In this document: one piece after another, positions 1 to 7,642 of the stretch
Layout: every line of letters begins with the position of its first letter
Numbering within the stretch: position 1 is the first letter of the stretch
Program-made: the position numbers and the translations under genes
The notes under the pieces: model-generated
What the model was told of the DNA's origin: nothing
Seen by the model: only the letters and a program-made list of their open reading frames with translations
Databases searched by the model: none
Assembly (NCBI GenBank): GCA_964586155.1
Contig: CAZPHC010000035.1
Location: 1 to 64,000, forward strand
Direction of reading: 5' to 3'
From: SXNM01 sp964586155
GTDB taxonomy: Bacteria > Myxococcota_A > UBA9042
Length of the DNA: 64,000 bases

Positions 1-513
1 GACTCTCGCACCGCTGCGGTCGTTTGGCTTGGCGTGGTTGGTGGGGTGGATACTGAGGACGTGCGTCGAGTCGACCCGCTGCTTGCCGAGCCGCACGTTT
101 TCGGCGCGGGCGAGACGCGCGGTGACGCTCTCGAACATGCGCTGCGCCCGGTCGGACTCCATGAGCTTGCTGCGGAAGTAGAACAAGGTCCGGCGCGCGA
201 GGTGGGCGTCGTCGGCGGTGACGCCGAGCGCGTAGTGCCACTGCAGGTTGTACTCGAACTGCTCGAGGGTCTGCTCGTCGGTCAGGTCGGCGGCGTCCTT
301 GAGCAAGAGCAGCCCGACCAAGATGCGGACTGGGTAGTTGGGCCGACCGTTGTCCGCGTGATAGGCGTCGCGCAGGACCTCTTCGTCGATGTGCGGCATC
401 ACGCGGGTGCGGAAGGCGTGGGCCCACGACTGCTCGAGCCGCTCGCGCTTGGTTTTGGACAAGACAAGGTGGGGCTCGAGCAGCGAACTCTGGCGGGTGG
501 ATGGGCGGAACAT
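1..513 (-). CDS. IS1182/IS5-type transposase, N-terminal part (runs off left edge)
   Basis: Reading the minus strand from ATG at 513 gives 171 uninterrupted codons to base 1. The protein starts MFRPSTRQSSLLEPH and continues through PNYPVRILVGLLLLK, LTDEQTLEQFEYNLQWHYAL and RVDSTHVLSIHP. This is the N-terminal (DUF772-like) half of IS1182-type DDE transposases. The Asp of DSTHV would be the first catalytic acid; the rest of the catalytic core lies outside the window. A GGAGG stands 7 bases before the ATG. The right end of the element probably lies at about 585-605, but its terminal repeat cannot be confirmed without the other end. The plus-strand ORFs over this stretch are shadows. Confidence 0.85.
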   Translation of the reverse strand, partial: MFRPSTRQSSLLEPHLVLSKTKRERLEQSWAHAFRTRVMPHIDEEVLRDAYHADNGRPNYPVRILVGLLLLKDAADLTDEQTLEQFEYNLQWHYALGVTADDAHLARRTLFYFRSKLMESDRAQRMFESVTARLARAENVRLGKQRVDSTHVLSIHPTNHAKPNDRSGARV

Positions 514-782
514 CGCGGGGCCTCCGTGTCAGCCCTGTATGATCGCACGGTTTTTTGTCGGTGTCGATCCTTTGGCGCGAATTGGCTGGGGGGTTTTTGC
601 ACAGGGATCATGATTCTAGCTTTCCGTCTCCATGAAAGGCAGGCTAGGCCAAGTAGGCTAGCGCACCTGGGCAGGTACGCTGGTGTGGCCCCAGATCGCG
701 GTCCAGCCAGTGAACGTGCTTCTTGACAGCACGACCGTGCTCCGAGCAGAGTCGGAGGCGGCCGACGATCCCTGGGGGAACC

Positions 783-2288
783 ATGCATGTCTCACCAAGT
801 GCAACCCTTCTCCGAAAGGAGTCCAAAACATACAGGCTAGGCGGGGTTGCTGCCTCGGCGGTGATTCCGTTGATGCTGTTCTTTGCAGCAAGCCTGACAC
901 CGCTTGTGTGCGAGGCCGGCTACGTGTTCTCGCCCAAGCAGTGTTCGACGTGCTCGACCTACGACGAGGTCGAGTACTACTTCAATAGTCTCTATGATTT
1001 CCCGAATAATCCCAACGGGGACCCGAACGAGTACATCAACAATCTCGACTCGTCGAGGTACGTGTGGGCCAACAGCTACGTCACGCAACTCCAGTTCTAC
1101 GTGAGTTCATTCGCAACCGAGTCGTTCTGGGATCCTCTCCAGTACGGCGAGTTGGGTAGCGCTTTGAGTTCGTTGTCCGGCCACCCCTCGACCGGGTGGT
1201 ATGGATTCACGAGCAACAGCGTCGTTCAAGACGTCCCGATGGTCATGCGGTTCTATGCAGATGGTAGTGTCACAGACTCGGGATTCGTTCTCGACGGTGC
1301 GAGGGCGTGCTGCACTACGACCTCGGGCGGCTCGACTCCCTCGACCTCGTTGAGCCCTGGCATGAGGAACTCCGGTGTTCTCCTTGACACCCATGATGTG
1401 GTTTACCTGAAGATTGCGGGGCAAGGTAGCAACGAGATCCTAAACATCGCGATGGGTGGAACAGGCGGCACGGACTTCGACCTCTACGCCCGCTGTGGTG
1501 CGCTCCCTACGGCATCAGTCTACGACCATAGATCGGCTTCAGGGGACTCTGCGGAGTTCATCTCGACGTCACAGAATTGTTCGACAACCTGGTACATCGC
1601 TGTCCAGTCGTATTCCGGTCGTGGCATGTTCAATCTAGTGGCGTCATACATGACGGACGACCAGGACCGCTATCTGGTGCGGGCCGGAACCGACTTCAAC
1701 GCAACTCAAACGCAGATGGACATGTTCGAAACCAATCTGCTGTTGGCCGCACGACGGTTCTACGGTGTGAGTGAGGGACAGGTTCTTGCGAGAGGCATCT
1801 ATCTTTACAACTCCAACGGGTGTGGTGCAACTGATTGTGACGGCTATCCATGCGATATCTGCTTCAGAGATCAGGCGGGGACTGGCACCGCTCAGTGCAT
1901 TTTCGCGGAGCTAGGACTCCCAGATGTGACCATCTACTGGAGCTACTTCTCAAGCTACAGAGGGATCGCCCACGAGTTTGGTCACTACTACATGTGTCTG
2001 TCGGATGAATACGGGCCCTCGCAAGAATGGCGGTGTGGGCATAGTATCATGTCAAATCACACTGCGACGAATCTGAACAATGTGTGTGTCGATTTCGACC
2101 ACGAACTCGACCATTCTCCAGGAGCATCGAGCACTGGTGTGGTCAATTCTTGGGAGCGAGCAGAGTACATCAACACGACAACCTCCGGGAAGGTTCTGGT
2201 AACTGCATATTCTAGCGGACCAACACCCGACAACCTCGATTACACTACGTTCGACTTCAATGGACTTGTCGTCGTGTCTCAGCCGTAG
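783..2288 (+). CDS. Secreted CLCA-like zinc metalloprotease with PPC-like domain
   Basis: A 501-residue protein with an N-terminal hydrophobic signal (ASAVIPLMLFFAASLTPLVC). ATG 783 follows GGGGG at good spacing, so the in-frame codon at 723 is not preferred. Residues about 197-289 (DVVYLKI, TDFDLYARCG, WYIAVQSYSG) look like a bacterial pre-peptidase C-terminal (PPC) beta-sandwich. Residues 397-410 read HEFGHYYMCLSDEY. This is a zincin motif with the same spacing as HExxHxxxGxxDEY of the CLCA family, where the late Asp is the third zinc ligand; the family Gly is Cys here. Many Cys pairs suggest disulphides outside the cell. First gene of an apparent three-gene operon. Base composition is less GC-rich than in the rest of the window. 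The substrate is unknown. Confidence 0.75.
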   Translation: MHVSPSATLLRKESKTYRLGGVAASAVIPLMLFFAASLTPLVCEAGYVFSPKQCSTCSTYDEVEYYFNSLYDFPNNPNGDPNEYINNLDSSRYVWANSYVTQLQFYVSSFATESFWDPLQYGELGSALSSLSGHPSTGWYGFTSNSVVQDVPMVMRFYADGSVTDSGFVLDGARACCTTTSGGSTPSTSLSPGMRNSGVLLDTHDVVYLKIAGQGSNEILNIAMGGTGGTDFDLYARCGALPTASVYDHRSASGDSAEFISTSQNCSTTWYIAVQSYSGRGMFNLVASYMTDDQDRYLVRAGTDFNATQTQMDMFETNLLLAARRFYGVSEGQVLARGIYLYNSNGCGATDCDGYPCDICFRDQAGTGTAQCIFAELGLPDVTIYWSYFSSYRGIAHEFGHYYMCLSDEYGPSQEWRCGHSIMSNHTATNLNNVCVDFDHELDHSPGASSTGVVNSWERAEYINTTTSGKVLVTAYSSGPTPDNLDYTTFDFNGLVVVSQP

Positions 2289-2311
2289 AGCTGCGCGACC
2301 AGGAGGCGGCT

Positions 2312-3346
2312 ATGGCCCTGCTTAGCAATGGACGAAACGGGCGCACGGTGGTGGTCTGCGGTATGCTTGCTTTCGCTGGGTGTACTGGGCGGGCTCCAGC
2401 GACTGTCGCTGCAAGCGTGGAGACTCCGCCCGGAGAAGGAGCCAAGGAGAGCGGTGGGGCCTCCGACGGGGAGAGGCCGCCCGAACTTGAGCGAGAAGTC
2501 GGCAATCGATATGCCGAGCGCCGGAGCAGAGGGCCGGAGACTCCACCACCGAAGGTGTGGTTCGAGCCGACGCACAAGCTGTCCGCCACAGGGGAGACCG
2601 CACTGCGGCTCATCATCGACAACTGGGGCTCTCCCGTCGACCATGATTTGGTTGACGCCCTAGTGCCACTCATCAAACTGCGCGACCCCGTCGCCGGGGT
2701 GGACTTGGCGTTCACTACGAAGATCTACATCCCTCCCGAGCCGGTCGTGGTCAAGAACGTACCAGAGAAAGGTGGGGAGCCGCCAGCGACACCTGGTGGG
2801 ATCGCTCGACCAGTTGACGATCAGCGGGCCTACGTCGAGGTGATTCCGCAACAGCCGCTTGTGTCGGCTTGGTATGCCCTCGGCCTGTCGAAGATCCCGA
2901 GCAGTGTTGTCGCACCGTTCGACAGTGAGACGCCACCGTCGATCGGCGAGTACTCCATCCGCTTCAACCCCGCCAGTGCACCTGCAGTATCCAGAATCGT
3001 GATGTGCCCCAAGGGAAAGAAGTGGAAAGGAGTGCTTGAGTTCACGGAACCCCTTCACACCAACACCGCTGATGTTACATCGGCGCTCAATGTTGAAGCC
3101 AACGGGGCAACGTGCAGCTGGACCGTAGACTCTTCCCAGCCCAAGATTGCCGACTCGATCGGATTCTTCTGCGGGGAATTGAGCACCGCGTCTCAGATCA
3201 ACTTGAGTGTGCTCAGCAAGGTCACGGCTCAGTCTGGGGCGGTGCTTTCCAACATCTCAGGGCAGACGACCTGGAATCAGGCGAGTACGCTTGGAGCGTT
3301 GACAGACTCGCCAGCGGGGCCGGGCTGCAAGAAGTGGGATCCGTGA
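2312..3346 (+). CDS. Lipoprotein of unknown function
   Basis: A 344-residue protein starting 23 bases after the metalloprotease stop, with AGGAGG before ATG 2312. The N-terminus VVVCGMLAFAGC is a type II signal ending in a lipobox, so the mature protein should be lipid-anchored. A Pro/Glu/Gly-rich linker follows (about residues 25-80), then a beta-rich region. The C-terminal 120 residues (EYSIRFNPAS, MCPKGKKWKGVLEF, CSWTVDSSQPK) resemble a bacterial Ig-like (SbsA-type) fold with two Cys, but I cannot assign a family firmly. It probably acts with the adjacent protease in the envelope, inferred from context only. Confidence 0.7.
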   Translation: MALLSNGRNGRTVVVCGMLAFAGCTGRAPATVAASVETPPGEGAKESGGASDGERPPELEREVGNRYAERRSRGPETPPPKVWFEPTHKLSATGETALRLIIDNWGSPVDHDLVDALVPLIKLRDPVAGVDLAFTTKIYIPPEPVVVKNVPEKGGEPPATPGGIARPVDDQRAYVEVIPQQPLVSAWYALGLSKIPSSVVAPFDSETPPSIGEYSIRFNPASAPAVSRIVMCPKGKKWKGVLEFTEPLHTNTADVTSALNVEANGATCSWTVDSSQPKIADSIGFFCGELSTASQINLSVLSKVTAQSGAVLSNISGQTTWNQASTLGALTDSPAGPGCKKWDP

Positions 3347-3885
3347 GGCTCCTCTCGTTACGATTCCACGTTCCACGCATGTGGCCGCTGGCCACTGCGT
3401 TAGTACTTTCGGCCACTGGCTGTGGCTCGCCATCGGCGCCACCACCCAGTCAAGAGATTGACGTCGTTGAAGTTGCAGACGCCCTGGACTCCGACACACG
3501 GGACGTGGCGGACTCAGCCTCGAGTGATGGCGCGCCGCGTTCGGCGGACTCAGCCTTGAGTGATGGCGCGCCGCGTTCGGCGGACTGGCCAGCCGATACC
3601 ATGTCGTTTGGGGAGGACGAGAGTGACGGTGACGCGGACAGTTGTGCCGACGGCTGGTTCCACTACGTCGACAAGAGTTGCTTCGCAAGCACGCCCGGTG
3701 TCCCGGACATTCCGTGCACGGAAAAGGGTGATGGGAAGTGCTACCTGAAGTGTGCCTCAGATGATGACTGTGGTGGTGTCGGAATGCCGTGCATAACCCT
3801 GAGCTTGTTCAACGACGGGAGTTCACCTTGCAACAAGAAGGCGAAGGTTTGTGGACCACAAACGATGCACAAGAACTGCTTGTAG
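3343..3885 (+). CDS. Cysteine-rich lipoprotein with tandem repeat linker
   Basis: The GTG start at 3343 overlaps the preceding TGA (GTGA), which suggests translational coupling; ATG 3379 is the alternative. The GTG start gives a basic n-region (RLLSLRFHVPR) before WPLATALVLSATGC, a lipoprotein signal and lipobox. The tether (residues about 35-90) is Asp/Ala/Ser-rich and holds a perfect 12-residue duplication. The C-terminal 80 residues carry nine or so Cys (SCADGWFHYVDKSC, CTEKGDGKCYLKC, DDDCGG, CGPQTMHKNCL), a small disulphide-rich domain of unrecognised family. Last gene of the run. Confidence 0.65.
   Translation: MRLLSLRFHVPRMWPLATALVLSATGCGSPSAPPPSQEIDVVEVADALDSDTRDVADSASSDGAPRSADSALSDGAPRSADWPADTMSFGEDESDGDADSCADGWFHYVDKSCFASTPGVPDIPCTEKGDGKCYLKCASDDDCGGVGMPCITLSLFNDGSSPCNKKAKVCGPQTMHKNCL
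3511..3582 (+). repeat. 36-bp tandem duplication inside lipoprotein gene
   Basis: Two adjacent 36-bp units (3511-3546 and 3547-3582) differ by one base (c/t). They encode DSASSDGAPRSA and DSALSDGAPRSA in the lipoprotein tether. The near identity points to a recent in-frame duplication. Confidence 0.9.
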
Positions 3886-3963
3886 TCCATCATAGCCTAG
3901 TCCTTTGTGAAGATTCACCATGCTAGACGCCACCTTCCATCGCCGGCTCGAAACCGCCCTCTC

Positions 3964-3984
3964 TGCCAACATCGCTGAGACACC
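3964..3984 (+). repeat. IS3 left terminal inverted repeat
   Basis: Pairs with 5561-5581 at 17 of 21 positions. The outermost bases are TG. Confidence 0.7.
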
Positions 3985-4025
3985 GACCCCCATCGGATTT
4001 ACTGTAGGGCGGGAGGTGAACCGAC

Positions 4026-4541
4026 ATGACCAGCAGGACCAAGATGAACCCCGACCTTACCGCCTTTGCCTCCGCTGCTGGTCCTCCGCAGTCGGAGGGC
4101 GAGCGTAGCGAGGTCGCAGACGCAGGAGGACCGGCAGCGATGGTCGCCGTCGTGCCCAGGGCGGTCTCCGACACCGAGGTGGTCGCCAAACCTCGCCGGC
4201 GCCAGTTCACTGCCGCCTACAAACAGCGAATTCTCGCCGAGGCCGACCAGTGCACTGCGGTCGGCGACGTTGGTCGCTTGTTGCGGCAAGAGGGCCTGTA
4301 CGCCTCGCACCTGACCGACTGGCGGCGCGCCCGGGACAAGGGCGCACTCCAGGCGCTGGAGCCGAACAAGCGGGGACGCAAACCCGCCCAGCATGACCCG
4401 TTGGCGGCCAGGGTCATGGAGCTCGAGCGCAAGAACTCGGCGCTGCAGGAGGACCTGCGCAAGGCCAAGCTCATCATCGCGGTCCAAAAAAAAGTGGCGG
4501 CGCTGTTCGACGAAGTCGACGGCAGTGCGAGGAATTCTTGA
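4026..4541 (+). CDS. IS3-family transposase OrfA
   Basis: A 171-residue protein. Residues about 57-110 (RRRQFTAAYKQRILAEAD ... HLTDWRRARDKG) form the helix-turn-helix of the IS3/IS911 OrfA type that binds the terminal repeats. The C-terminal part (ARVMELERKNSALQEDLRK) is a leucine-zipper-like coiled coil used for multimerisation in this family. The first 50 residues are Ala/Gly-rich and not conserved, so a later start is possible. It ends TTGA, overlapping the TTG start of orfB. An A8 run near its end could make an OrfAB fusion by frameshifting. Confidence 0.85.
   Translation: MTSRTKMNPDLTAFASAAGPPQSEGERSEVADAGGPAAMVAVVPRAVSDTEVVAKPRRRQFTAAYKQRILAEADQCTAVGDVGRLLRQEGLYASHLTDWRRARDKGALQALEPNKRGRKPAQHDPLAARVMELERKNSALQEDLRKAKLIIAVQKKVAALFDEVDGSARNS
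4486..4494 (+). promoter_or_regulatory. A8G slippery site for -1 frameshift (OrfAB)
   Basis: OrfA reads CAA AAA AAA GTG here. The orfB frame is the -1 frame, and between this point and the orfB start at 4538 it has no stop. A -1 slip on the two AAA codons would therefore give a continuous OrfAB protein, the mechanism known for IS3 elements. Confidence 0.6.
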
Positions 4542-5548
4542 ACGCTGCCACCGAACTCGCGACCGACGTCGGCATCAAGCAGGCCTGTGAAGCCCTGGAT
4601 GTACCGCGTTCGACCTGGTACCGACGCAAAGACCCCAAGGTCTCCGCAGCCGTTATCAGAACGCCTCCGGCCCGGAGCCTGAGCGATATCGAGCACCAGC
4701 GCATCCTGACGACGTTGTGTTCGCCGCGGTTCGTCGATCGGGCCCCCGCCGAGGTCGTTGCGACGCTCCTTGAGGAGGGCGAGTATCTGTGCTCGGAACG
4801 TACGATGTATCGAGTACTTGCCGACAACAAGGCCATCCGAGAGCGCCGCAACCAGCTCGTCCATCCGCAATACGCCAAGCCCGAGCTGGTGGCCACAGCG
4901 CCGAACCAGGTCTGGTCGTGGGACATCACGAAGTTGCTCGGGCCGCAGAAGTGGACCTACTACTACCTGTACGTGATCATGGACTTGTTTAGCCGATATA
5001 TCGTCGGCTGGATGGTCGCCGACCGCGAGAACGCAGCGCTCGCCAGCGTTCTCATCGAGCAAAGCTACAACAAACACGGTGTGGTTCCGGGAACGCTGGT
5101 GCTGCACTCGGACCGCGGTTCGCCCATGGTTGCCAAATGCACAGCGCAGATGCTCGCCGATCTCGGCGTGACGCGGTCGCTGAGCAGGCCGCACGTGAGC
5201 GACGACAACCCATACTCTGAGTCAAACTTCAAAACACTGAAATATCACCCAGGCTTCCAAAGACGGTTTGATGGCAAAGAGCACGCGATTGGCTACTGCC
5301 GCACGTTCTTCCCGTGGTATTGCGACGAGCACCGCCATGGCGGTATCGCGATGCTCACCCCAGGAGATGTGTTTCATGGTCGGGCGGTTCAAGTCCTTGC
5401 CCAGCGACAGAGCGTGCTCGACGCCGCCTATGCAGCGCACCCCGAGCGCTTCGTGCGCGGACAGCCCATTGTGGCGTCGTTGCCCAACAAAGTGTGGATC
5501 AACAAGCCGCCGGAAGGACCGGCCGCGACGGACGTGGCGCTACAGTAA
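4538..5548 (+). CDS. IS3-family transposase OrfB (DDE integrase core)
   Basis: A 336-residue protein starting with TTG at 4538, preceded by GAGG. An HTH-like N-terminus (KQACEALDVPRSTWYRRK) is followed by an rve integrase core. The catalytic acids are visible: Asp in QVWSWDITKLLG, Asp in LVLHSDRGSPM and Glu in NPYSESNFKTLKYHPGFQ, with the IS3-like D-E spacing of about 35. The C-terminal HRHGGIAMLTPGDVFHG is the usual IS3 tail. The gene is intact, so the element may be active. Confidence 0.93.
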   Translation: MNAATELATDVGIKQACEALDVPRSTWYRRKDPKVSAAVIRTPPARSLSDIEHQRILTTLCSPRFVDRAPAEVVATLLEEGEYLCSERTMYRVLADNKAIRERRNQLVHPQYAKPELVATAPNQVWSWDITKLLGPQKWTYYYLYVIMDLFSRYIVGWMVADRENAALASVLIEQSYNKHGVVPGTLVLHSDRGSPMVAKCTAQMLADLGVTRSLSRPHVSDDNPYSESNFKTLKYHPGFQRRFDGKEHAIGYCRTFFPWYCDEHRHGGIAMLTPGDVFHGRAVQVLAQRQSVLDAAYAAHPERFVRGQPIVASLPNKVWINKPPEGPAATDVALQ

Positions 5549-5560
5549 ATTTGCCACTTG

Positions 5561-5581
5561 GGTGTCTCAAAGTTGTTGACA
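5561..5581 (-). repeat. IS3 right terminal inverted repeat
   Basis: The reverse complement matches the left end at 17 of 21 positions and ends in CA on the plus strand. It lies 12 bases after the orfB stop. Confidence 0.7.
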
Positions 5582-5583
5582 GG

Positions 5584-5883
5584 TTCCGGCGATTCATCGA
5601 CGGATTGGGTCGAAGCACCGCGCTCGACATCAGCTTCCATGACGGAACCGTTGATGACTATTACAGTTGCAATGCCGACAAGTGGGGCTACTTAGGAGGA
5701 TGGCGGAATGTACTGCTCAACGTCGATCGCCCAGAGCCCCTTCTCCTCGATCGCAAAATGTACTCGGCAGGCCGTGTTCACGCCGCGATCGACTTCGATG
5801 GCGATGGCGTCGTCGAGTGGTTCGGCGGCCAACACTTCTGGCACAACAACGGCCACCAGTTGGTGCATTCGACGATCGCATAG
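5584..5883 (+). pseudogene. 3' fragment of a gene cut off at the IS3 end
   Basis: The frame entering from the IS gives about 100 residues that look like real protein: STALDISFHDGTVDDYYSC, KWGYLGGWRNVLLNVDRP, HAAIDFDGDGVVEWFGG. The last stretch resembles an FG-GAP/VCBS calcium-binding blade. No start codon or 5' half is present; upstream of the IS only MLDATFHRRLETAL (from 3920) could be read. The fragment stops at 5883, but the alternative frame continues FDDRIAALTSAP, which hints at an additional frameshift near 5865. Interpreted as a remnant truncated by the IS. Confidence 0.6.
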
Positions 5884-5927
5884 CCGCTCTGACGTCTGCG
5901 CCATGAGTCTGCTTGTCAACCGTCTGA

Positions 5928-6548
5928 CGCTCTCCATCTGGCTGGTTCGCGGAGGAGGGTCGTGCGTGGGAAGTCGATGGCCTGCGAGTCGTTCTCGTAG
6001 GCCAGCAGCAGATCTGGTGGACCGACGCGTTCGGCAACATCGGCTGCGAGGCGTCGGGCCCGTGCTGGGATCGCGCGCCCGTGGAGTGTTCGGACGGCAA
6101 CCCGTGCACAGCGGACGGCTGCGACGCCGCGCATGGGGGGTGCTGGAACGAGCCCGTGCCCGATGGGTACGTCTGTGGGAGCAAGGCCCGATGCCAGTCA
6201 AGGACTTGCCAGCCGCTGCCCTGAAGTCGCCTTGGGATCTCCGCTCGGAGAAGGTATGACGAACTGCTGCCGTACCAGGGACAGACATGCAGCAAGGTGT
6301 GGAGATGCGCTTTCTCCGGCCCGAATGCGTGCATGGACGGCGGAATGCCCGCGTGCTACCTAAGGTCTCCGGCCATGAAATTGGGGGCGAACTGTGAAGT
6401 GGAGGCCTGGCAAGAGCTCCTCGAGCCGCTCGGGACCCACCCCACTCGCGCGCAATGCGAGGAGGCGGCCGTGAAGAAGACCACGTCCTTGAACTGCCCA
6501 GGGGTGGCCTACACGGTCGCCCAATTCCTTGACGGCACATGCGGGTGA
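5928..6548 (+). pseudogene. Decayed cysteine-rich secreted protein with in-frame TGA
   Basis: One frame is coding-like from 5928 to the stop at 6548 but is broken by TGA at 6222-6224. Before it: GWFAEEGRAWEVDGLRVVLV, then VECSDGNPCTADGCDAAHGG and DGYVCGSKARCQSRTCQPLP, the Cys-rich pattern common in myxobacterial surface proteins. After it: YQGQTCSKVWRCAFSGPN, CMDGGMPACYLR, CPGVAYTVAQFLDGTCG. There is no start codon upstream; TGA at 5925 closes the frame. The gene has lost its 5' end and gained an internal stop. It may be the continuation of the fragment at 5584-5883 after frameshifts. Confidence 0.6.
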
Positions 6549-6582
6549 GCAAGCGCGAGCCAGTACCCGGGAGCAAGGAGCC

Positions 6583-7560
6583 ATGACAGCGCCCCGCAAA
6601 AGCGACCTGCCCCCAAAGTGGTCCCTCGGGAGGGCTGCCGGTTTGGCGCCCTTGCTGGTTGCTGCGACGCTCGGGTGCAGCGGACCGGGCACCAATGCCG
6701 TGTCGGTGGACGTGTCGGTCGGCTACACGAGAGCGCTGGCGCTTCGGAACGCAGACGGCGGTTCGACGCTCGTCTTGGTCGAGGATCGCGATCCAGGCCA
6801 TGCTCCCTGGTCAAGGCCCGACGGAAGGCGCCATACGACGCATCTGGTCTGGGTCGATCGAAGCGGCGAACTTGCCAAGGTGGCGCGCGAGCGGACCCTT
6901 GACGGCAGCGTCGCCTGGTGGGTGCCATGGTCAGATGGGCAGGCCTTCTGGCTTTTCACGTCCGCGGGTGCCTGCAAGGACCCGATGCTCCGCATCGACA
7001 GCGGCGGCGGAGACGTGAAGTGTGGTGAGCGGCCTCGTGGGATGGACACCATGCCAGGTTCGCGTCCTCCCGGATTCCTCGCCAACGGCCTCGACCAGAC
7101 AATGGCAATCAGCCGCGCCGCCGAGCCCGAATCGGAAGGCAGCGCGAGTCGGGAGTGGTTCTGGCTGCATCGGCCGAACAGCGACACAGCGACGCGCGGT
7201 GCTCGAGTTCCGCCGCGCTGGCGCGACGCCATTCAGCGGATCTTCGCCACCGATTGGGGCGCAGTGGTCCACTTGTGGACGCATGATGTCGCAGATCATC
7301 GCGGACGGCAGGAGCTCGGAGTCCTCGATCGCGACGGGCTCCACACGTGCGAGCGCCCGGTGGCTGCGGCGGGCAACGGCCAACAGGTCCAAGCGCGCCT
7401 GTTCCGCGGCCACCGCGGTGCCTGGCTGCTCGTCGGCTGGGTCGACGCCAAGGGCCGGACGCCGTCGCTCCTCTTGCCTCTCGAAGGCACGACGTGCCCA
7501 GCGGAGACACTGAGCGCACCGGCGGATCCGCCTCGACAAGCGCATCGCGCGACGCGATAA
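6583..7560 (+). CDS. Lipoprotein of unknown function
   Basis: A 325-residue protein. ATG 6583 follows AAGGAG; the in-frame codon at 6529 lies inside the preceding remnant and is less likely. The signal AAGLAPLLVAATLGC ends in a lipobox. The mature part contains repeated short beta-like stretches (RALALRNADGG, HLVWVDRSGEL, WWVPWSDGQAFWLF, GAVVHLWTHDVADH) that could form propeller blades. Four Cys occur in the mature chain. No family recognised. GC content rises here toward the level of the rest of the window. Confidence 0.65.
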   Translation: MTAPRKSDLPPKWSLGRAAGLAPLLVAATLGCSGPGTNAVSVDVSVGYTRALALRNADGGSTLVLVEDRDPGHAPWSRPDGRRHTTHLVWVDRSGELAKVARERTLDGSVAWWVPWSDGQAFWLFTSAGACKDPMLRIDSGGGDVKCGERPRGMDTMPGSRPPGFLANGLDQTMAISRAAEPESEGSASREWFWLHRPNSDTATRGARVPPRWRDAIQRIFATDWGAVVHLWTHDVADHRGRQELGVLDRDGLHTCERPVAAAGNGQQVQARLFRGHRGAWLLVGWVDAKGRTPSLLLPLEGTTCPAETLSAPADPPRQAHRATR

Positions 7561-7605
7561 GGGCCGCATCGGCCGGACGCGCTCTGTCCTTGCGCGCTGC
7601 GGCCC
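7561..7605 (+). terminator. GC-rich hairpin after lipoprotein gene
   Basis: GGGCCGCA (7561-7568) pairs perfectly with TGCGGCCC (7598-7605), directly after the stop codon. No U-tract follows (C-rich), so termination activity is uncertain. Confidence 0.4.
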
Positions 7606-7642
7606 CCCATCCCCAAGGGCCCGCGGCCCACGGCAGGTCCCG

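Larger units (their letters stand above)
3964..5581 (+). mobile_element. IS3-family insertion sequence, apparently complete
   Basis: About 1.62 kb holding orfA and orfB. The ends form imperfect inverted repeats: left TGCCAACATCGCTGAGACACC (from 3964) against the reverse complement of the right end, TGTCAACAACTTTGAGACACC (ending 5581). 17 of 21 positions match, with the TG...CA termini usual for IS3. A second inner inverted pair, ATTTACTGTAG, lies at 3997-4007 and 5540-5550; the right copy overlaps the end of orfB. The flanks (ctc before, ggt after) show no target-site duplication, so one side has probably been deleted or rearranged after insertion. Confidence 0.8.

Noticed and set aside
34..726. 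Long plus-strand ORF at the left edge
   Set aside because: The opposite strand reads a clear transposase with a good ribosome site; the plus-strand frame has no family features.
723..728. TTGACA before the metalloprotease gene
   Set aside because: A perfect -35 box, but no -10-like sequence at 16-18 bases, so not called a promoter.
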